This document shows positions 1 through 11,986 of a stretch of 64,000 nt of DNA, in pieces. The DNA is from Rhizophagus irregularis (lineage: Eukaryota; Glomeromycota; Glomeromycetes; Glomerales; Glomeraceae). Below the pieces are notes generated by a model. The model made no database searches. It was not told where the DNA came from and saw only the letters and a program-made list of their open reading frames with translations. Both the position numbers and the translations under genes were made by a program. The stretch's first letter is position 1; each line of letters begins with the position of its first letter. The stretch lies in contig NC_089429.1 of NCBI RefSeq assembly GCF_026210795.1, forward strand, positions 806,001-870,000, read 5' to 3'.

Positions 1-389
1 TCTACGATTTGATCCATATGATTAGCTTCTAATTGTGCTTTTTGAATAAATTCATCAACTTCATGATTTCCACTTGTCCAATTTTTGAAATTTTGTTGAA
101 ATCTTTTAGAATTACATGGCTGACAATAAGAATAACTAGTATTATTAGGCTGTTTACAATTTTTACATAAACCATTTTTTTTATAATGTTCTTTTAATTC
201 TTTGTCTGTTATTAATTTATCAATTAACAATTCTTGTTCTTTAGTCAAATACCAATATTTGAAGTCTTTTATTTGTTCAAATATATCATCGCTTAGTTTT
301 TCTTTATCAACTAACGACTTTTGTTCTTTAGTCAAACGATGATGACTAAAATTTTTTATTTGCTCAAATACATGTTTAATTTTGTCCAT
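1..389 (-). CDS. Protein kinase gene, 5' end only (runs off window)
   Basis: The visible 129 residues match the N-terminal part of the other kinases in this window. A zinc-ribbon-like pair of CxxC motifs (residues 75-78 and 89-92) is followed by an NWTSGN motif and a short acidic helix, the segment that precedes the kinase N-lobe in the paralogs. Ahead of it is an internal duplication: residues 8-29 and 37-58 both read FEQIK..LTKEQ..L.DK. The start is the first ATG of an uninterrupted frame. The kinase domain itself would lie beyond the left edge, so catalytic status cannot be judged. Family known: fungal tyrosine-kinase-like kinases; role inferred as signalling, substrate unknown. Confidence 0.75.
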   Translation of the reverse strand, partial: MDKIKHVFEQIKNFSHHRLTKEQKSLVDKEKLSDDIFEQIKDFKYWYLTKEQELLIDKLITDKELKEHYKKNGLCKNCKQPNNTSYSYCQPCNSKRFQQNFKNWTSGNHEVDEFIQKAQLEANHMDQIV

Positions 390-1435
390 TTTAATAAATA
401 ATCTATTAAACGAAAGTATATTATTAATTCGTATGTAAAAATTAAAAAATAATGAGGTGAAACGTTATTTTATGTTGCAATTGATTTCAAGATCGGCAAC
501 AAAATTATCAAAAAAAGACTAGTTAAAATACATAGAGGAAACACAACAATCCTGATCGACAATTAAATTTATTCAATTTTGGCAATTTTATTTAAATTCT
601 CCATTAAAAGTAAGATTAAATGACAAATAAAATAAATAAAAGTTTAACTAAATATAGTAAGTATTATGTAACCAAGGATTATTAATAATAAGTGACGAAT
701 TAAAAATGTTATTATAAACAATATATTTAAATTGATTGAAGAACTTTAGTAATATTTTATATATCATGGTAGGTGACAGTCATATAATTTATTGACGCAA
801 TTGAAGGCTAAGCTTTAATAAATCTATTTATTCAAATGTATTCTAGAATATTTATCCAAAGAGAGAATTTGGGAATTTGTAATTGTTTTAAAGTAAATGA
901 AACACAAATCTTTTCGCAAACTTATATAGATTGATATCGTATTGTAAAATAAAATTGATCTCATTAACGCTTACGTCATGCATCAATTTAGCTTATTTGT
1001 AATAATTTTTTTTTTTAAAAAAAAATATTCCACAAAAAATAATTTCGTAAAAAATAATTTTAATAGTTTAATAAAATTAATCAATTTATTTAATGTATTC
1101 AAATGATACGCATAATGTACTTATAGAGGGTAAATTATGTAAAAGGCGAAAAAATGTTTAGAAATAATAAATCTTACAAATCATACGTTCATATAATATT
1201 TTGCAGTATATACAGTATAATAATTTGTAAATATTTTCATTAAGTTTTATATAAATTACAAACTAAGGAACTACTTACTCTAATCTTAATGTTTAAAAAT
1301 AATTCAAAATAAAACAATAATTGAATAATATATCTTTCAATAAAATTTGTAAATAGTTTAAAATCCATCTAAAAGAAAGAACAAATATATTATTGAATTG
1401 AAAATTTATTTTCTATATTATAAACTGATCTAAAC
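390..1435. other. Gene-free stretch
   Basis: Very A+T-rich sequence. I see no open coding stretch, inverted repeat or recognisable element here. Confidence 0.5.
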
Positions 1436-1831
1436 ACGAAAGATAGCGGTCCTTTATATCATATATTTCATCAATCCAATATTGCTGTATAAATTCTAGA
1501 GAATCCTCCTCAATATTTTAATATGGGATCCATTTAATAATAATAACATTTGGCTCAAGTGTTTCCATTTGACAATTTTTTATTAAATTATTAATATCAT
1601 TATTTCTAGATGTTCCACAAATTCCTCTTGTTCCTGAATAGAAAGAATTTTATCTCGGTCGTAACTTTATTGCTTAAATCTAATTGGTTCAGTTTTTCTT
1701 CTGCTGTAAGAGAATTATCAGCAAGAATTGTTTGATGCATAAATTAATATCCTCTGTGAATATCATTGCGGGTATTATTATCATATAACTATTAAGTGTT
1801 ACGTTATTAATTTTCTTCGAAGAGTGGACAT
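1436..1831 (-). pseudogene. Decayed kinase N-terminal copy
   Basis: Read on the minus strand this is a broken relative of the kinase gene at 40301-42710. It starts at an ATG-TCC similar to that gene's start, then carries a clear match to QTILADNSLT, then a frameshifted match to YDRDKI. The two-CxxC part is missing, and NNLIKNCQMETLEPNVI-IKWIPY and a GGFSRIYTA-like glycine loop follow with further frameshifts and a stop after WIPY. No single frame covers it. The pieces are in the same order as in the intact paralog, so this is a degenerate duplicate and not chance similarity. No function expected. Confidence 0.75.
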
Positions 1832-4364
1832 TATTATTATAAAAGTGTACTAATATTCCTAATAAGGAAATTTGTACAAAATTCTTGTCATACAGATTTC
1901 CAAACACAGAAGTTTCATAATCAAATTGCATTACGTAATTCAAAAAATCAAAAAATCAAAAATCACCATAATAGTAATAGTTAATGTGATGTCACAACTG
2001 TCAAAATCAGTGGCCTTGACGGTCATACCTTTTTATTACCATAAGTGATTTTTTTTTTAATTGCCAGATTATGATTCATTATGCCTTTTAGATTTTTCAT
2101 TTATAATGCAGAAAAAAATTTATTAATAATTATTCAAAAAGATAAAAATTTCATATTGATTGTGATAATTGTTTAAGAAAAAGAACTTTTATTTAGAAAA
2201 AAAAATTTGATTTGCATTGCAGAATTTTGCAATGAATTTCTTTTTGCTATAATATTAAATTATTAAAATTTCTGAGATAAAATTATTTTATGATTAAGCA
2301 TTTCCAGAATTCAAATATGGATGCTAAAAGAAAATTTTTAAAAAGGCAAAAGTCAGTGATGGATTAATATGTAATAACAGATAATTCAATGGAAGTTTGT
2401 CATTATTCAAGTAGTTTATTTGAAGAAATTTGTTTTTAGTGTGAAAGATAAGTGGGATAAATCTGATAGAATTAATGTAGATGAAGGTTTTTAATATTAT
2501 TGCAGTAAATGTCATACTATAGTTCAAACAAAAAAAAACATAGCAATTGGCAAAGATAGTATCAAGTTTCAAGTAATAAAAAAATTATAAAAATAATTTG
2601 TTATTAGTCTGTTACAAATTTATTATATAAAGTCATACTTAAATAATTTCACATGATTTAAATCAAAAAGCTACGATGCCGCCAGCAGAAATGAGAATTG
2701 CTATAAAAAATATTTTTTTTTAGTAAACGTCATTATTAATTTATACTGATTATGACAAATGTCATGTTATTCAAGATGAAAGGATCTTCACATTTACCAC
2801 ATGACATATGTAACATCCGCAGTCTACTTGTTCCAGAAATTAATGATTTTTAAACTGATATCCCTTTGTTGATCAAATTTTCCTAAAAAGCGTCTGTATT
2901 TCACTAAATATTGATTTCAGTATACAAATGTAATTAATTCAATTCGTATGCAATACCCTTATAGAATCATATTTTGACAAATTGCTTAATTTTAACGATA
3001 ATGGCGAATGGTAAGAGCAAAACAATTATTTTTAGGACTAATTATGTAAATTTCATATATTTTTTTACCTTAAAAAACGTATACATTTTTTATTTTTTTT
3101 GCGTTCAGGTGTTATAACTCACAATTTATTCCAAGTTAATTTTGAAAAATAATGGGTTCAAATATTTTTTAATCAAGTCGTAATAAGGCATATAATTACA
3201 TGGCATGCGCTAATTTATCTCAACGAAATAAGTATTAATATTATTAGAGCTCAAAGAATTATACGTTCATTTATCAATACATATGTATAAAACTTATATT
3301 TTATAAAAACGAGTTCTTATTACATGAGATAAAATACATAATTCTTTAGCAAAAATTGCAACCAAAAAAAAAAATAATAATAAATGAAGCAATAGATAAT
3401 AACAAACGAAATTATGCATTCATTTCTACGAGATGGACACTTTAAGTTTCAAGAAATCTTATGAAAGAATTCGCTTGTCATTTTAAATACCAGAGCATAT
3501 TATTAATTACACGGAAATTACTTTGATAATTCATTATTATCCTAAACCTCCGGATAAAATGATTGTTAAATAACAATAATCACCTCTCAGTTAAATAGTG
3601 CTAAATTGTTTATTGTTAAATAATGTAATGTTAAATTCATTGTTAAATAGCAGAAACCTTCAATTTTAAAAAATATGGTAAATACATTAACATATATAAC
3701 ATATACCATTGTTAAAAAAGAATGTTTTATTAAAAAATAGTAGAAAAATTTGTTAAAAAGAAAATTGTATTTATATTTTTAAAACTAATAGGTGATTTGT
3801 TAAAAAAGAAATTTTATTTTCTTTTTATTAAAAAAAAAAATGATATCTACAAAATATTTTAGAATGATTTCAAAGTAGGTATAATATATTTTTATTAGTA
3901 AAGTAAAAGGGGTTAAAAACAAACATTAAAATTATACTAATTTAATAGGCTTAAAACTTAACAAATTAAAAAGCCAACATTTAACAAAAAAAATCATAAT
4001 TTAATTTTAAAAGTTATTACTAACAAAAAGCCATATCCGAACTTCCCGTAACCACTCCATGGTTAGGTCATCCTGCCAGTAGGATATGACGATCGACACA
4101 ATGTGAGCAAATGGATCCGGTCCCCTTTTGGCTTCATTTTATCTAGACCTATCACCAATCCAGGTCTCGTGATTTGATGGCTGAAAAAACCTGCTGTTGT
4201 GCTATCAATTCGTGGAACAAAATTTGCATATCCAACGTGACTGCTGATCAATAACGTCATCACCAAAAGAAATGATTGGTGTCAACAGGAATCCAAAACT
4301 TCCAAATTTGCTGTTCCAAGCATGTGTTAATTTTGTACTGCGCCACGGTATATAACTCCGAAAA
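1832..4364. other. Intergenic region
   Basis: No supported gene. The last 300 bases before the F-box gene (about 4060-4340) are richer in G+C than the surroundings and contain a 67-codon open frame on the minus strand that I do not recognise; it may be a transposon scar. Confidence 0.4.
3565..3840. repeat. Degenerate TTGTTAAA-rich repeat
   Basis: The words TGTTAAATA and TTGTTAAAAA recur about ten times at irregular spacing, in both early (3565-3660) and late (3710-3840) parts. It is a low-order, imprecise repeat; no unit length is fixed. Confidence 0.45.
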
Positions 4365-4372
4365 TTTATAAA
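4365..4372 (+). promoter_or_regulatory. TATA-like box (TTTATAAA) of F-box gene 1
   Basis: TTTATAAA ends 47 nt before the ATG at 4419. The same box in a closely similar context lies before the F-box gene on the minus strand (9486-9493), and a shorter match precedes the one at 18192 (18132-18139). Conservation of both box and distance makes a core promoter likely. Confidence 0.5.
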
Positions 4373-4418
4373 TTTATTTCATTTTGAAATGAATGAAAGC
4401 CCAATCTCCTTTTTCAAC

Positions 4419-6071
4419 ATGGCATGCTCAAAAATATTTTCAGGAGATTTACCCGAATTAACAAATGAAATTATACAATATTTTAGAAAAGATTTTTCAA
4501 CATTATATTCATGTATTTTAGTTAATAGATTATGGTGTCGCTTAGCAATTCCATTATTATGGGAAAATCCATTTCCAAAAAGTTATTCTAAAAATTACCA
4601 ATTCATTAAAATTTACTTAAATAAATTAAATGAAGATGACAAAATAAAATTAAATGAATATGGATTGAATTATAATTTATCTCCATCAAGTACATTATTT
4701 AATTATCCTAGTTTTATTAAATATCTAAATACACGGGATGTTGTTTTCTTTATTAAGAATTGGGTTAATACTTTAGTGGATAGTAAAAACCATGAAGAGC
4801 TAGTGAACTTAATTTATGGGTTATTAATGAAAGTTTTTATTGAAAATGAAGGAATTTTAAATTCTTTTGAAGTTATATCAAACTTGAATTGGAATCTTGA
4901 ATATTTTAATAATATTACAGACTTGATATTACAAAATCCGAATCTTACATACAACATCCGAAAATTAAAATTAGATATTTCTTGTCCAAATCTTATACAA
5001 TTTTTGAAATTTTTATATACTAATTGCAATTCAATCTCAATGATTGTTCTTAATTCTCTATATTCAAATGTTGATAATCGATCATTAGTTGAAAAATATT
5101 TATCACAAATAATAATTTCACAACATAATCTTAAAAAAATTTTATTTGAATATAATATTATGATATATAAACCATTTTTAGCATTAAAAAATTCTAATTG
5201 TTCAAATACTTTAAATACAATTATATTTTTTTTCATTGATTTTAAAAATATAATTAGTATTTTACAAGAGGTTTTCGATCAATTGAATGTTTTAGAATCT
5301 ATTCACATTCTTTATTGTAATTCTTTAAATTCTGATTTTGTTCAACAAATTATTAAGGTCATTAAACCTTTTAAATTGAGATCTTTGTTTATGAAAGAAA
5401 TATTACATGTTGAATCATCACAATTATTTGTACAGAAAATTAGTGATTGGTTAGAAAATCTTGGATTTATGAGGAGTAATACAAGAGAATATAATGAATC
5501 AAAACGACAATTACTTGAATTTATTATAAAATATTGTAAAAGGATTAGATGTTTTGAACCGGGTACACCTGATAATAATATTATATATCAATTAATTGAA
5601 AATAATCAACATAGTATTAATTATCTTAATATTGAAGTAGACCTTCTCAATGATCATGTTGATTTAAGTTCAAGTGTATTACAAAATTTAGGACAGATTC
5701 TTCCTTCTAAATTAGAATACTTACGTTTAAGACTTTGTATTAATACAAGTGATCTGGAAATATTTTTAAAAAATTCACAAAATACTTTTATTAAAAAATT
5801 AGTAATTAATTATAAGTTGTATGATAAAGGTGAAGAAGTTTTATTTTATATAAAGAAATATATTATGAAGAAGGAAAGGGTTAAATATTTGGTTATTAAT
5901 AATAATGATTTAAATATTGAATTATTTACTTTAAAAAACGAAGTAAATGAATTTAAATTACATAATATTATAGTTAAAAAATCCTCTGATTTATATTTTA
6001 ATCCATATGATTTTATAATTAATAATTATTCACAAGTAAACGTAGTGTATAATTGTATAAATATATTGTAA
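4419..6071 (+). CDS. F-box/leucine-rich protein 1
   Basis: An uninterrupted frame of 550 residues. Residues 1-52 form an F-box: DLPELTNEIIQYF, then CILVNRLWCRLAIPLLW. The remainder is an irregular leucine/asparagine-rich repeat region (for example VLESIHILYCNSLN and LGQILPSKLEYLRLRL), the usual substrate-binding part. F-box proteins of this type are adaptors in SCF ubiquitin ligases; the substrate is unknown. An in-frame ATG lies 30 nt upstream (4389), but I prefer 4419: the frameshifted paralog has a stop between the equivalent positions, all members begin M-x-x-SKIF, and 4419 gives the family spacing to the TATA-like box. No intron is needed. It is the least damaged of the cluster together with the gene at 18192. 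Confidence 0.88.
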   Translation: MACSKIFSGDLPELTNEIIQYFRKDFSTLYSCILVNRLWCRLAIPLLWENPFPKSYSKNYQFIKIYLNKLNEDDKIKLNEYGLNYNLSPSSTLFNYPSFIKYLNTRDVVFFIKNWVNTLVDSKNHEELVNLIYGLLMKVFIENEGILNSFEVISNLNWNLEYFNNITDLILQNPNLTYNIRKLKLDISCPNLIQFLKFLYTNCNSISMIVLNSLYSNVDNRSLVEKYLSQIIISQHNLKKILFEYNIMIYKPFLALKNSNCSNTLNTIIFFFIDFKNIISILQEVFDQLNVLESIHILYCNSLNSDFVQQIIKVIKPFKLRSLFMKEILHVESSQLFVQKISDWLENLGFMRSNTREYNESKRQLLEFIIKYCKRIRCFEPGTPDNNIIYQLIENNQHSINYLNIEVDLLNDHVDLSSSVLQNLGQILPSKLEYLRLRLCINTSDLEIFLKNSQNTFIKKLVINYKLYDKGEEVLFYIKKYIMKKERVKYLVINNNDLNIELFTLKNEVNEFKLHNIIVKKSSDLYFNPYDFIINNYSQVNVVYNCINIL

Positions 6072-7746
6072 TTGCATTATTAAAACTTCGCAAATACATT
6101 GTTAAATTTAGTAAATATGAAATAATACATTATATACTAACCTTGAATAAATACTTGTTTCTTATATGTCAATAATTTTCAAATCCGTGACTACCACTGA
6201 TGTACTATTTATATCAACTTCACTTATAGAATGGATCATTCGTGTATCTCAAAACCTTTAATTTGGCATCCTGGCCAATTCAAATAAATCCGAAGGTGAA
6301 ACCAAAAAAGAAGTAAAAGGCAATAAATAACCCATTTCTTTAATTAAGAAAATCAAAGTTTGAAATAATTCCAAAACTTACCACACATCTTCAAAATTAC
6401 AAAGATGAAACTACAAAAAAAGAAACTTTCAATTAGAAAAGAAAAAAATCAGAATTTCACAACAGCGAAACTTACCATTTTTTTTTCACTAGAATCCCCT
6501 AACCTATATATATATATAACTCGGGGTCCCATGGGAAGTTTGTTTTTGGTAATAATATCACTTTTTTTTGACAGTTCGATGAAGAAAATCGTTTTAATAA
6601 CAATATGTTTGAAATTTTAATGTTATAAATTTACTAGTAAAATAATTTCTCTTCATAATAAACTATGATGAAATATAATCAAGTTAAAGTTATCATTGAT
6701 CAGCAAAAAAAATTTTCATGACTGAAATAAATACTTGATTTTTTATTTGGTGAACCAAATCTGGATGTGATTTTCATTATTTCATGTCTACCAATTAATT
6801 ATCTGATACGTCTATTGCGATAAAACAAATATTTTTTTTTGATTAGCGTCACGCATAAATCTTTATATTTTGTTATCTATTAGGAAAGGAAATGACTATA
6901 TCTGGTTTATTTTTGTTAGTAACTAGAAGTTAAAAAAAAAAATACACGTGATTTTATATTTTTTTAACGTTAAATTAGTAATTTGTCATTATCTTTTATC
7001 CTCTAATTTACTAGCGAGAAATATATTGTTAAAATCAGGTGATAAGCTGAATTTTTCGAGGTGGTTACTTGATGTCATACCAATATCCAATCCGAAATTT
7101 TCACAAAAAATATTTCTTTTTATTTTGTCATAATTTCAACATATTACACTAATATATAATTTTCTTTATTACATACGCCAATTTACTAGTGTGGATCTAA
7201 TAAATAATGTCAAAGATTGTAGTTAATTATTGTACGAAGAGTAATAACACTTTAATGATTTATAGGCAAATTCATATGAGTTAGAAATAATAATATTTTT
7301 AAATATATCTAGAGCTTCTGGTCAGATAATTAATATATTATTAACACAATCTATTATTAATCATATTTAATGATGTCCAAATCTCAGATTATGAGAATCA
7401 ATTGCATATAATCTACAATCTTTAACATTGATTGATACTCTGGAGGTTTTACATATTTTACAGTACATTAATAAATTAAAATACAACTTCCATTTTTAAA
7501 CTCAGGCCTTTATTTATTCATATAAATTTTATAAATGTGGTTAAATTTATTCAAAAAATTTTTTTAAAGGTCGTAACGACTTTGATAATAGATTCGTGAC
7601 GATTTAGATCAGTGATCGTCTTAATGCGCAGTAACTAGATTGTATCCAAATAATTACTAAAAATTCACTATTCTGGCACAATTTAATACATTTCAGCAAA
7701 GAACTTATCGTCTTATCCCAATGAAGATTTTGTAATGCCTTATTTA
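6072..7746. other. Intergenic region between convergent F-box genes
   Basis: No gene supported. A short CTCGGGGTCC word at about 6511 resembles the terminus of the element at 43309-43525, but I could not find a partner end. The region is otherwise featureless A+T-rich DNA. Confidence 0.45.
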
Positions 7747-9437
7747 TTAACATTGTGTATGGTTATTTATATAACTAAATGTATCAATATATAAATCCTC
7801 ATATTTTTGAACTATAATATTATGTAATTTATATTCATTTACTTCGTCTTTTAAAAAAAATAATTCGACAGGTGCTGTACTGGCATTAGAATCTGATTCT
7901 ACAATAGCCAAATATTTAATCCTTTCCTTTTTTATAATATATTTCTTTATAAAAAATAAAATTTTTGTATTTTCATCTCTTTCATCTTCTTCGGGTGTAT
8001 ACTCGAATTTATTACTAATTAATAATTTCTTAATGAAAGTATTTTGTGAATTTTTTAAAAATATTTCTAGATCACTTGTAATAAAAGAAAGAGCTAAACA
8101 TAAATATTCTAACCTAGAAGGAAGAGCCTGTCCTAAATTTCGTAATAAAATTGAACTGTCTTTATAAATAGAATAATTTTCGAAAAAATCCCTTCAATAG
8201 TAATATAATTAATAATATGTTGATTCTTTTCAATTAATAAGTAAATACTATTATTATTATTATAATAATAAGGTATACCCGAATAAAAATATCTAATCTT
8301 TTTACAATATTTTATAATAAATTCAAATAATTGTTGTTTTTGTTCATAATAAATGGTTTCTCCCATTTTTCCACATCCAAATCCAAGATTTTCTAAACAA
8401 CCACTAAATTTCTGTAATAATAATAGTAATGATTCAATATGTTCATTAAGTATTATTTCATTCATAAACAAAGATCTTAATTTAAAAGGTTTAATGACCT
8501 TAATAATTTGTTGAACAAAATCTGGATTTAAAGAATAACAATAAATAATGTGAATAGATTCTAAAACATTCAATTGATCAAAAACCTCTTGTAAAATACT
8601 AATTATATTTTTAAAATCAATGAAATAAAATGTAATTGTATTTAAAGTATTTGAACAATTAAAATTTTTTAATGTTAAAAATGGATTATATAAATTAACA
8701 AAAGATCCAAATGAAATTTTTTTGAGATTATTTTGTGAAATAATTATTGGTGATAAATAATTTTCAACTAATGAATAATCATTGATATCAATTTTATATA
8801 AAGGAAATTTAAAAACAATCGATGAGATTGAATTGTAATTAGAACTTAAAAATTTTAAAAATGGAATGGTATTTTCCGATAAGGTAACATGACTGAGTGT
8901 TAAACCTCTGATATTGTATGTAAGATTTGGATATTGTAAAATCAAGTCTATTGTATCATCAAAATAACTATTATAATAAAAATTCATGTCCAATACAACT
9001 TCAAAAGAATGTGAGTTTACTTCATTTTCAATGAGTAATGACCTATAAGCTAATTTTCCTAGAATATGATTGTATTTATACTCTAAAGTAATAACCCAAT
9101 CTTCAACAGAATTACTAATTTTAAATGTATCTAAGTATTTAATAAAACTAGGATAATTGAATAATGTATTTGAAAGTAATAAATTATCATTAATTCCATA
9201 TTCATTAAATTTTGCTTTGCCATCCTCATTTAAGAAGCATAAATAAGTATTAATATAATGATAATTTTGAGTAGAAAGTGAAAATGGATCTTCCCATAAT
9301 AATGGAATGGCTAAACGGCACCATAATCTATTTACTAAAATACATGAATATAATGTTGAAATATCTTTTCTAAGATACTGTATAATGTTATAGGTTAGTT
9401 CAGGTAAATCTCCTGAAAATATTTTTGAGCATGTCAT
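7747..9437 (-). pseudogene. F-box/leucine-rich protein 2, one frameshift
   Basis: Close paralog of the gene at 4419 on the opposite strand. It starts at an ATG giving MTCSKIFSGDLPELTYNI, followed by the same F-box and repeat region. The frame stays open for about 415 residues, then a single 1-nt deletion near 8183-8192 (beside a run of six A/T) shifts it. Without the shift the first frame stops at about 8133. In the shifted frame the sequence continues without a stop (LRNLGQALPSRLEYLCL ... LFFIKKYIIKKERIKYLAI) to a stop at 7747, matching the full length of its paralog. So this is a near-intact gene with one lesion: a recent mutation or an assembly error. The upstream 35 nt are almost identical to those of gene 1, so promoter and gene were duplicated together. 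Confidence 0.85.
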
Positions 9438-9485
9438 GTTGAGCAAAAGAAAAAGGAGTTTGCTTTCATTTCAAAATGAAATAAA

Positions 9486-9493
9486 TTTATAAA
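9486..9493 (-). promoter_or_regulatory. TATA-like box of F-box gene 2
   Basis: TTTATAAA on the minus strand, 49 nt before the ATG at 9437. It sits inside a block nearly identical to the block before the gene at 4419. Confidence 0.45.
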
Positions 9494-9839
9494 TTTTCAG
9501 AGTTGTACAATTTTATTTAGTATTCCATAAAAGGACAACAAAAGAACCAAAAATAGCATGTAAATCATTCCTTTAAATAATTCTGTTAATTTCAAGAAAG
9601 GTTATGTCTTTTGTCAATCAGGTGGAGGTGTACTAATTCCGGGCCTGCTGATCTCCTTTATTTGTTACAATACATTGAAATATCATAAAGTAAATTCTTA
9701 TTATAAAACGTATATAATTATTTGTGATTATTTACAAATTCCTAATAAAATGATCAATTAATTAACTCTTTATAGATGTTTTATTGTCCAATAAGAAAAT
9801 TACTACGAAACTTCAGGTATATTAAGTATTATTCTTAAC

Positions 9840-10500
9840 TAGTAAAGAAGAAAAAAGCAAAGAGCGATCAGTGACTGAAGAAGATATGGATTTGCATATA
9901 CAGGTGAATCAGAATTGTTCATCACATCTACCCAAAATTAAAAAGAAGAAATTTCAGAGGACAAAAAAATTGGACAAAAGAGAGTTAGTAAAGAAGAAGT
10001 GAGTAGAGGGACATTAGTAATAGTGATAGTGATGGTGAGAGTAGTCTAGTAAATATTGTTACAGAGGTAGCATTAGGGATGGCAACAGTCGGTCATGGTT
10101 GGTTATCGGTCGGTCATAACCGGTTATGGGTCTTTGACCGACCGACTGACCATTTTGGCTGACCGGTTATTAAGAAAAAATGTTAAAAAGTTTTTTTTTT
10201 TGATTAAATCCGCTAATAAAAACATTATACAACTTTTTATTGATTAAGCTCATAAAAAAGTGTTAAATGAATAGGGTTGGTTAAATGGTCAGTTAACGAT
10301 CAGTTAAACGGTCGGTTAAACGGTCAGTCAAGTTAAATGGTCGGTCAGAGTTTTTACTGACTGATATCGGTCACGGTTATTAACCAGTCATGACCAGTTA
10401 TGACCGTAACTATTGCCATCCCTAGGTAGCATGTAAAGTAGGAAAGGTAAGAAGGGTCGTAAAATGAAGAAAAAGAATAAAAAGAAGTGGTAAGTTTGTT
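9840..10500 (+). other. Possible coding remnant (lysine-rich), split by a MITE
   Basis: Reads as a charged, coding-like stretch (SKEEKSKERSVTEEDMDLHI, then KIKKKKFQRTKKLDKRELVKKK) followed by a stop and frame changes. A hAT-like MITE is inserted at 10074-10424 and Lys/Arg-rich sequence resumes after it. I do not recognise a family. It may be a dead gene. Confidence 0.3.
10074..10424. mobile_element. hAT-like MITE, TSD GGTAGCAT
   Basis: Termini TAGGGATGGCAA and TTGCCATCCCTA are inverted repeats, flanked by a perfect 8-bp direct repeat GGTAGCAT (10066-10073 and 10425-10432). The interior has inverted arrays of GGTCGGT and ACCGGTTA motifs. No coding capacity. An 8-bp target duplication and TAGGG-type ends are characteristic of hAT elements; a non-autonomous relative is the best fit. 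Sister copies lie at 46120-46642 and 51150-51535. Confidence 0.88.
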
Positions 10501-10904
10501 GATTAGGTACCTCGTGTTATGGGCGAAGGTATTAGCTAGATTTTTAATTAGAATTTAAATTGAAAACCATAAATAGTAGTAGTTGTATGTAGTTAATTGT
10601 TATGTATTAATTTGTCATGATAGTTTAGCGTGTTTAGTAGATAGATATTAGGAGATGCATGCGTCTAAATTGTGACAATTTGTTTTTTTCAAATATTAAT
10701 AAGTTTTTTTTTAAAAAAAAAAATAAGTATTATTAAATCATGTTATTTTATTTTCTCAAATCAAATTAAATATTATTGATCTCCCGGATATCTGAAAAAA
10801 AAAATTATCTGGGGATACACAAAAAAATTTGAGTTCTAATTTTTATTAATTGCTACAATATCTTTTAATTATACTAACAAAATCAAGATACAAGAAATTA
10901 TATT

Positions 10905-11055
10905 ATGGTCATTCAAAATATGAATTGTGAAAATTGTTATAATGTATATATGAATAAAGGGGATATATGGTGTAAATTATGTCAAACAAATTATTTTTAT
11001 GAAAATTTCACAACTTGAACCAGTGGCAATAAAAAAGTTGATAGTTTTATCCATG
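10905..11055 (+). pseudogene. Kinase first-exon fragment fused to F-box fragment
   Basis: From the ATG the frame reads CENC...WCKLCQ, the two-CxxC zinc ribbon of the local kinases, then ENFTT-stop-TSGNKKVDSFIHE. This matches the family motif NWTSGN with the Trp codon changed to TGA. Immediately after FIHE the sequence switches to the F-box family (TTTTAGAAAAGATTTTTC matches 4489-4506). A chimeric junction between two gene families therefore lies at about 11056. No product expected. Confidence 0.7.
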
Positions 11056-11460
11056 AAGTTTTAGAAAAGATTTTTCGACATTATATTCATGTATTTAGTC
11101 AATAGATTACAGTGTTCAGAAAATGACTTGAAATGACCAAATGATTCAAATGACAAATGATATAACATGTAACTTAAAAATTAGTTAACTTCATTACTAA
11201 ATAAAAAAATAAAATATTTATTATATTAATATTTACGAAATTATTATTTTTTTTAAAAAAATCAATAACATGTAGAAAAATTGAACGACGTTGATAGAAA
11301 AGATGGTCAATTAAATTGAATGCCGGATAAATAGTTTGATTTTCAAATTCATAAGAATCAAAAAAATTTGATACTATTTCTTACAATATTATATTATGTG
11401 AAGAAATTGTTGATTTAATAATAGATTATTATAACCAAATCCATATCCAAAATTCTCTAT

Positions 11461-11986
11461 CCCTATAAAAGTATTTATATTTAAAATATAATTAAAAACT
11501 TTTTAAAATATATTTAAAATATACTTAAAATATATTTAATTTAAAAATTGCGAAATACTTATAATATACTTAAAATGTATTTAAAATTATCTTAAAATAT
11601 ATTTCTAATATATTTAATTTTTGCCCAAATACTTAAAATATACTTAAATTATATTTAAATTAAAATTTAAGTATATTATAGATATATTTTTTACATACTT
11701 AAAATATTCTTATAATATATTTCATAATATATTTTAAGTATATTTTAAGTATGTAAAAAATATACTTATAATAATCTTATAATATACTTAAATTTTAATT
11801 TAAATATAATTTAAATATATTTTAAGTATATGGGCAAAAATTAAATATATTAGACATATATTTTAAGATAATTTTAAGTATATTTTAGATATATTAAAAA
11901 TATATTATAAGTATTTTGCAATTTTTAAATTAAGTATATTTTAAATATATTTTAAGTATATTTTAAGTATAATACTTTTTATAGGG
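11461..11986. mobile_element. Foldback palindrome, CCCTATAAAA ends, TSD TAT
   Basis: The whole 526 bp is one imperfect palindrome centred near 11724, made of arrays such as ACTTAAAATATA and its complement. It begins CCCTATAAAAGTAT and ends ATACTTTTTATAGGG, flanked by TAT at 11458-11460 and 11987-11989. Same end type and 3-bp duplication as the elements at 13770-15271 and 32296-32560. Nested inside the hAT-like element, hence younger than it. Confidence 0.85.

Noticed and set aside
4389-4418. Upstream in-frame ATG for F-box gene 1
   Set aside because: Too close to the TATA-like box, and the paralog has a stop between the equivalent positions; the conserved M-x-x-SKIF methionine is preferred.
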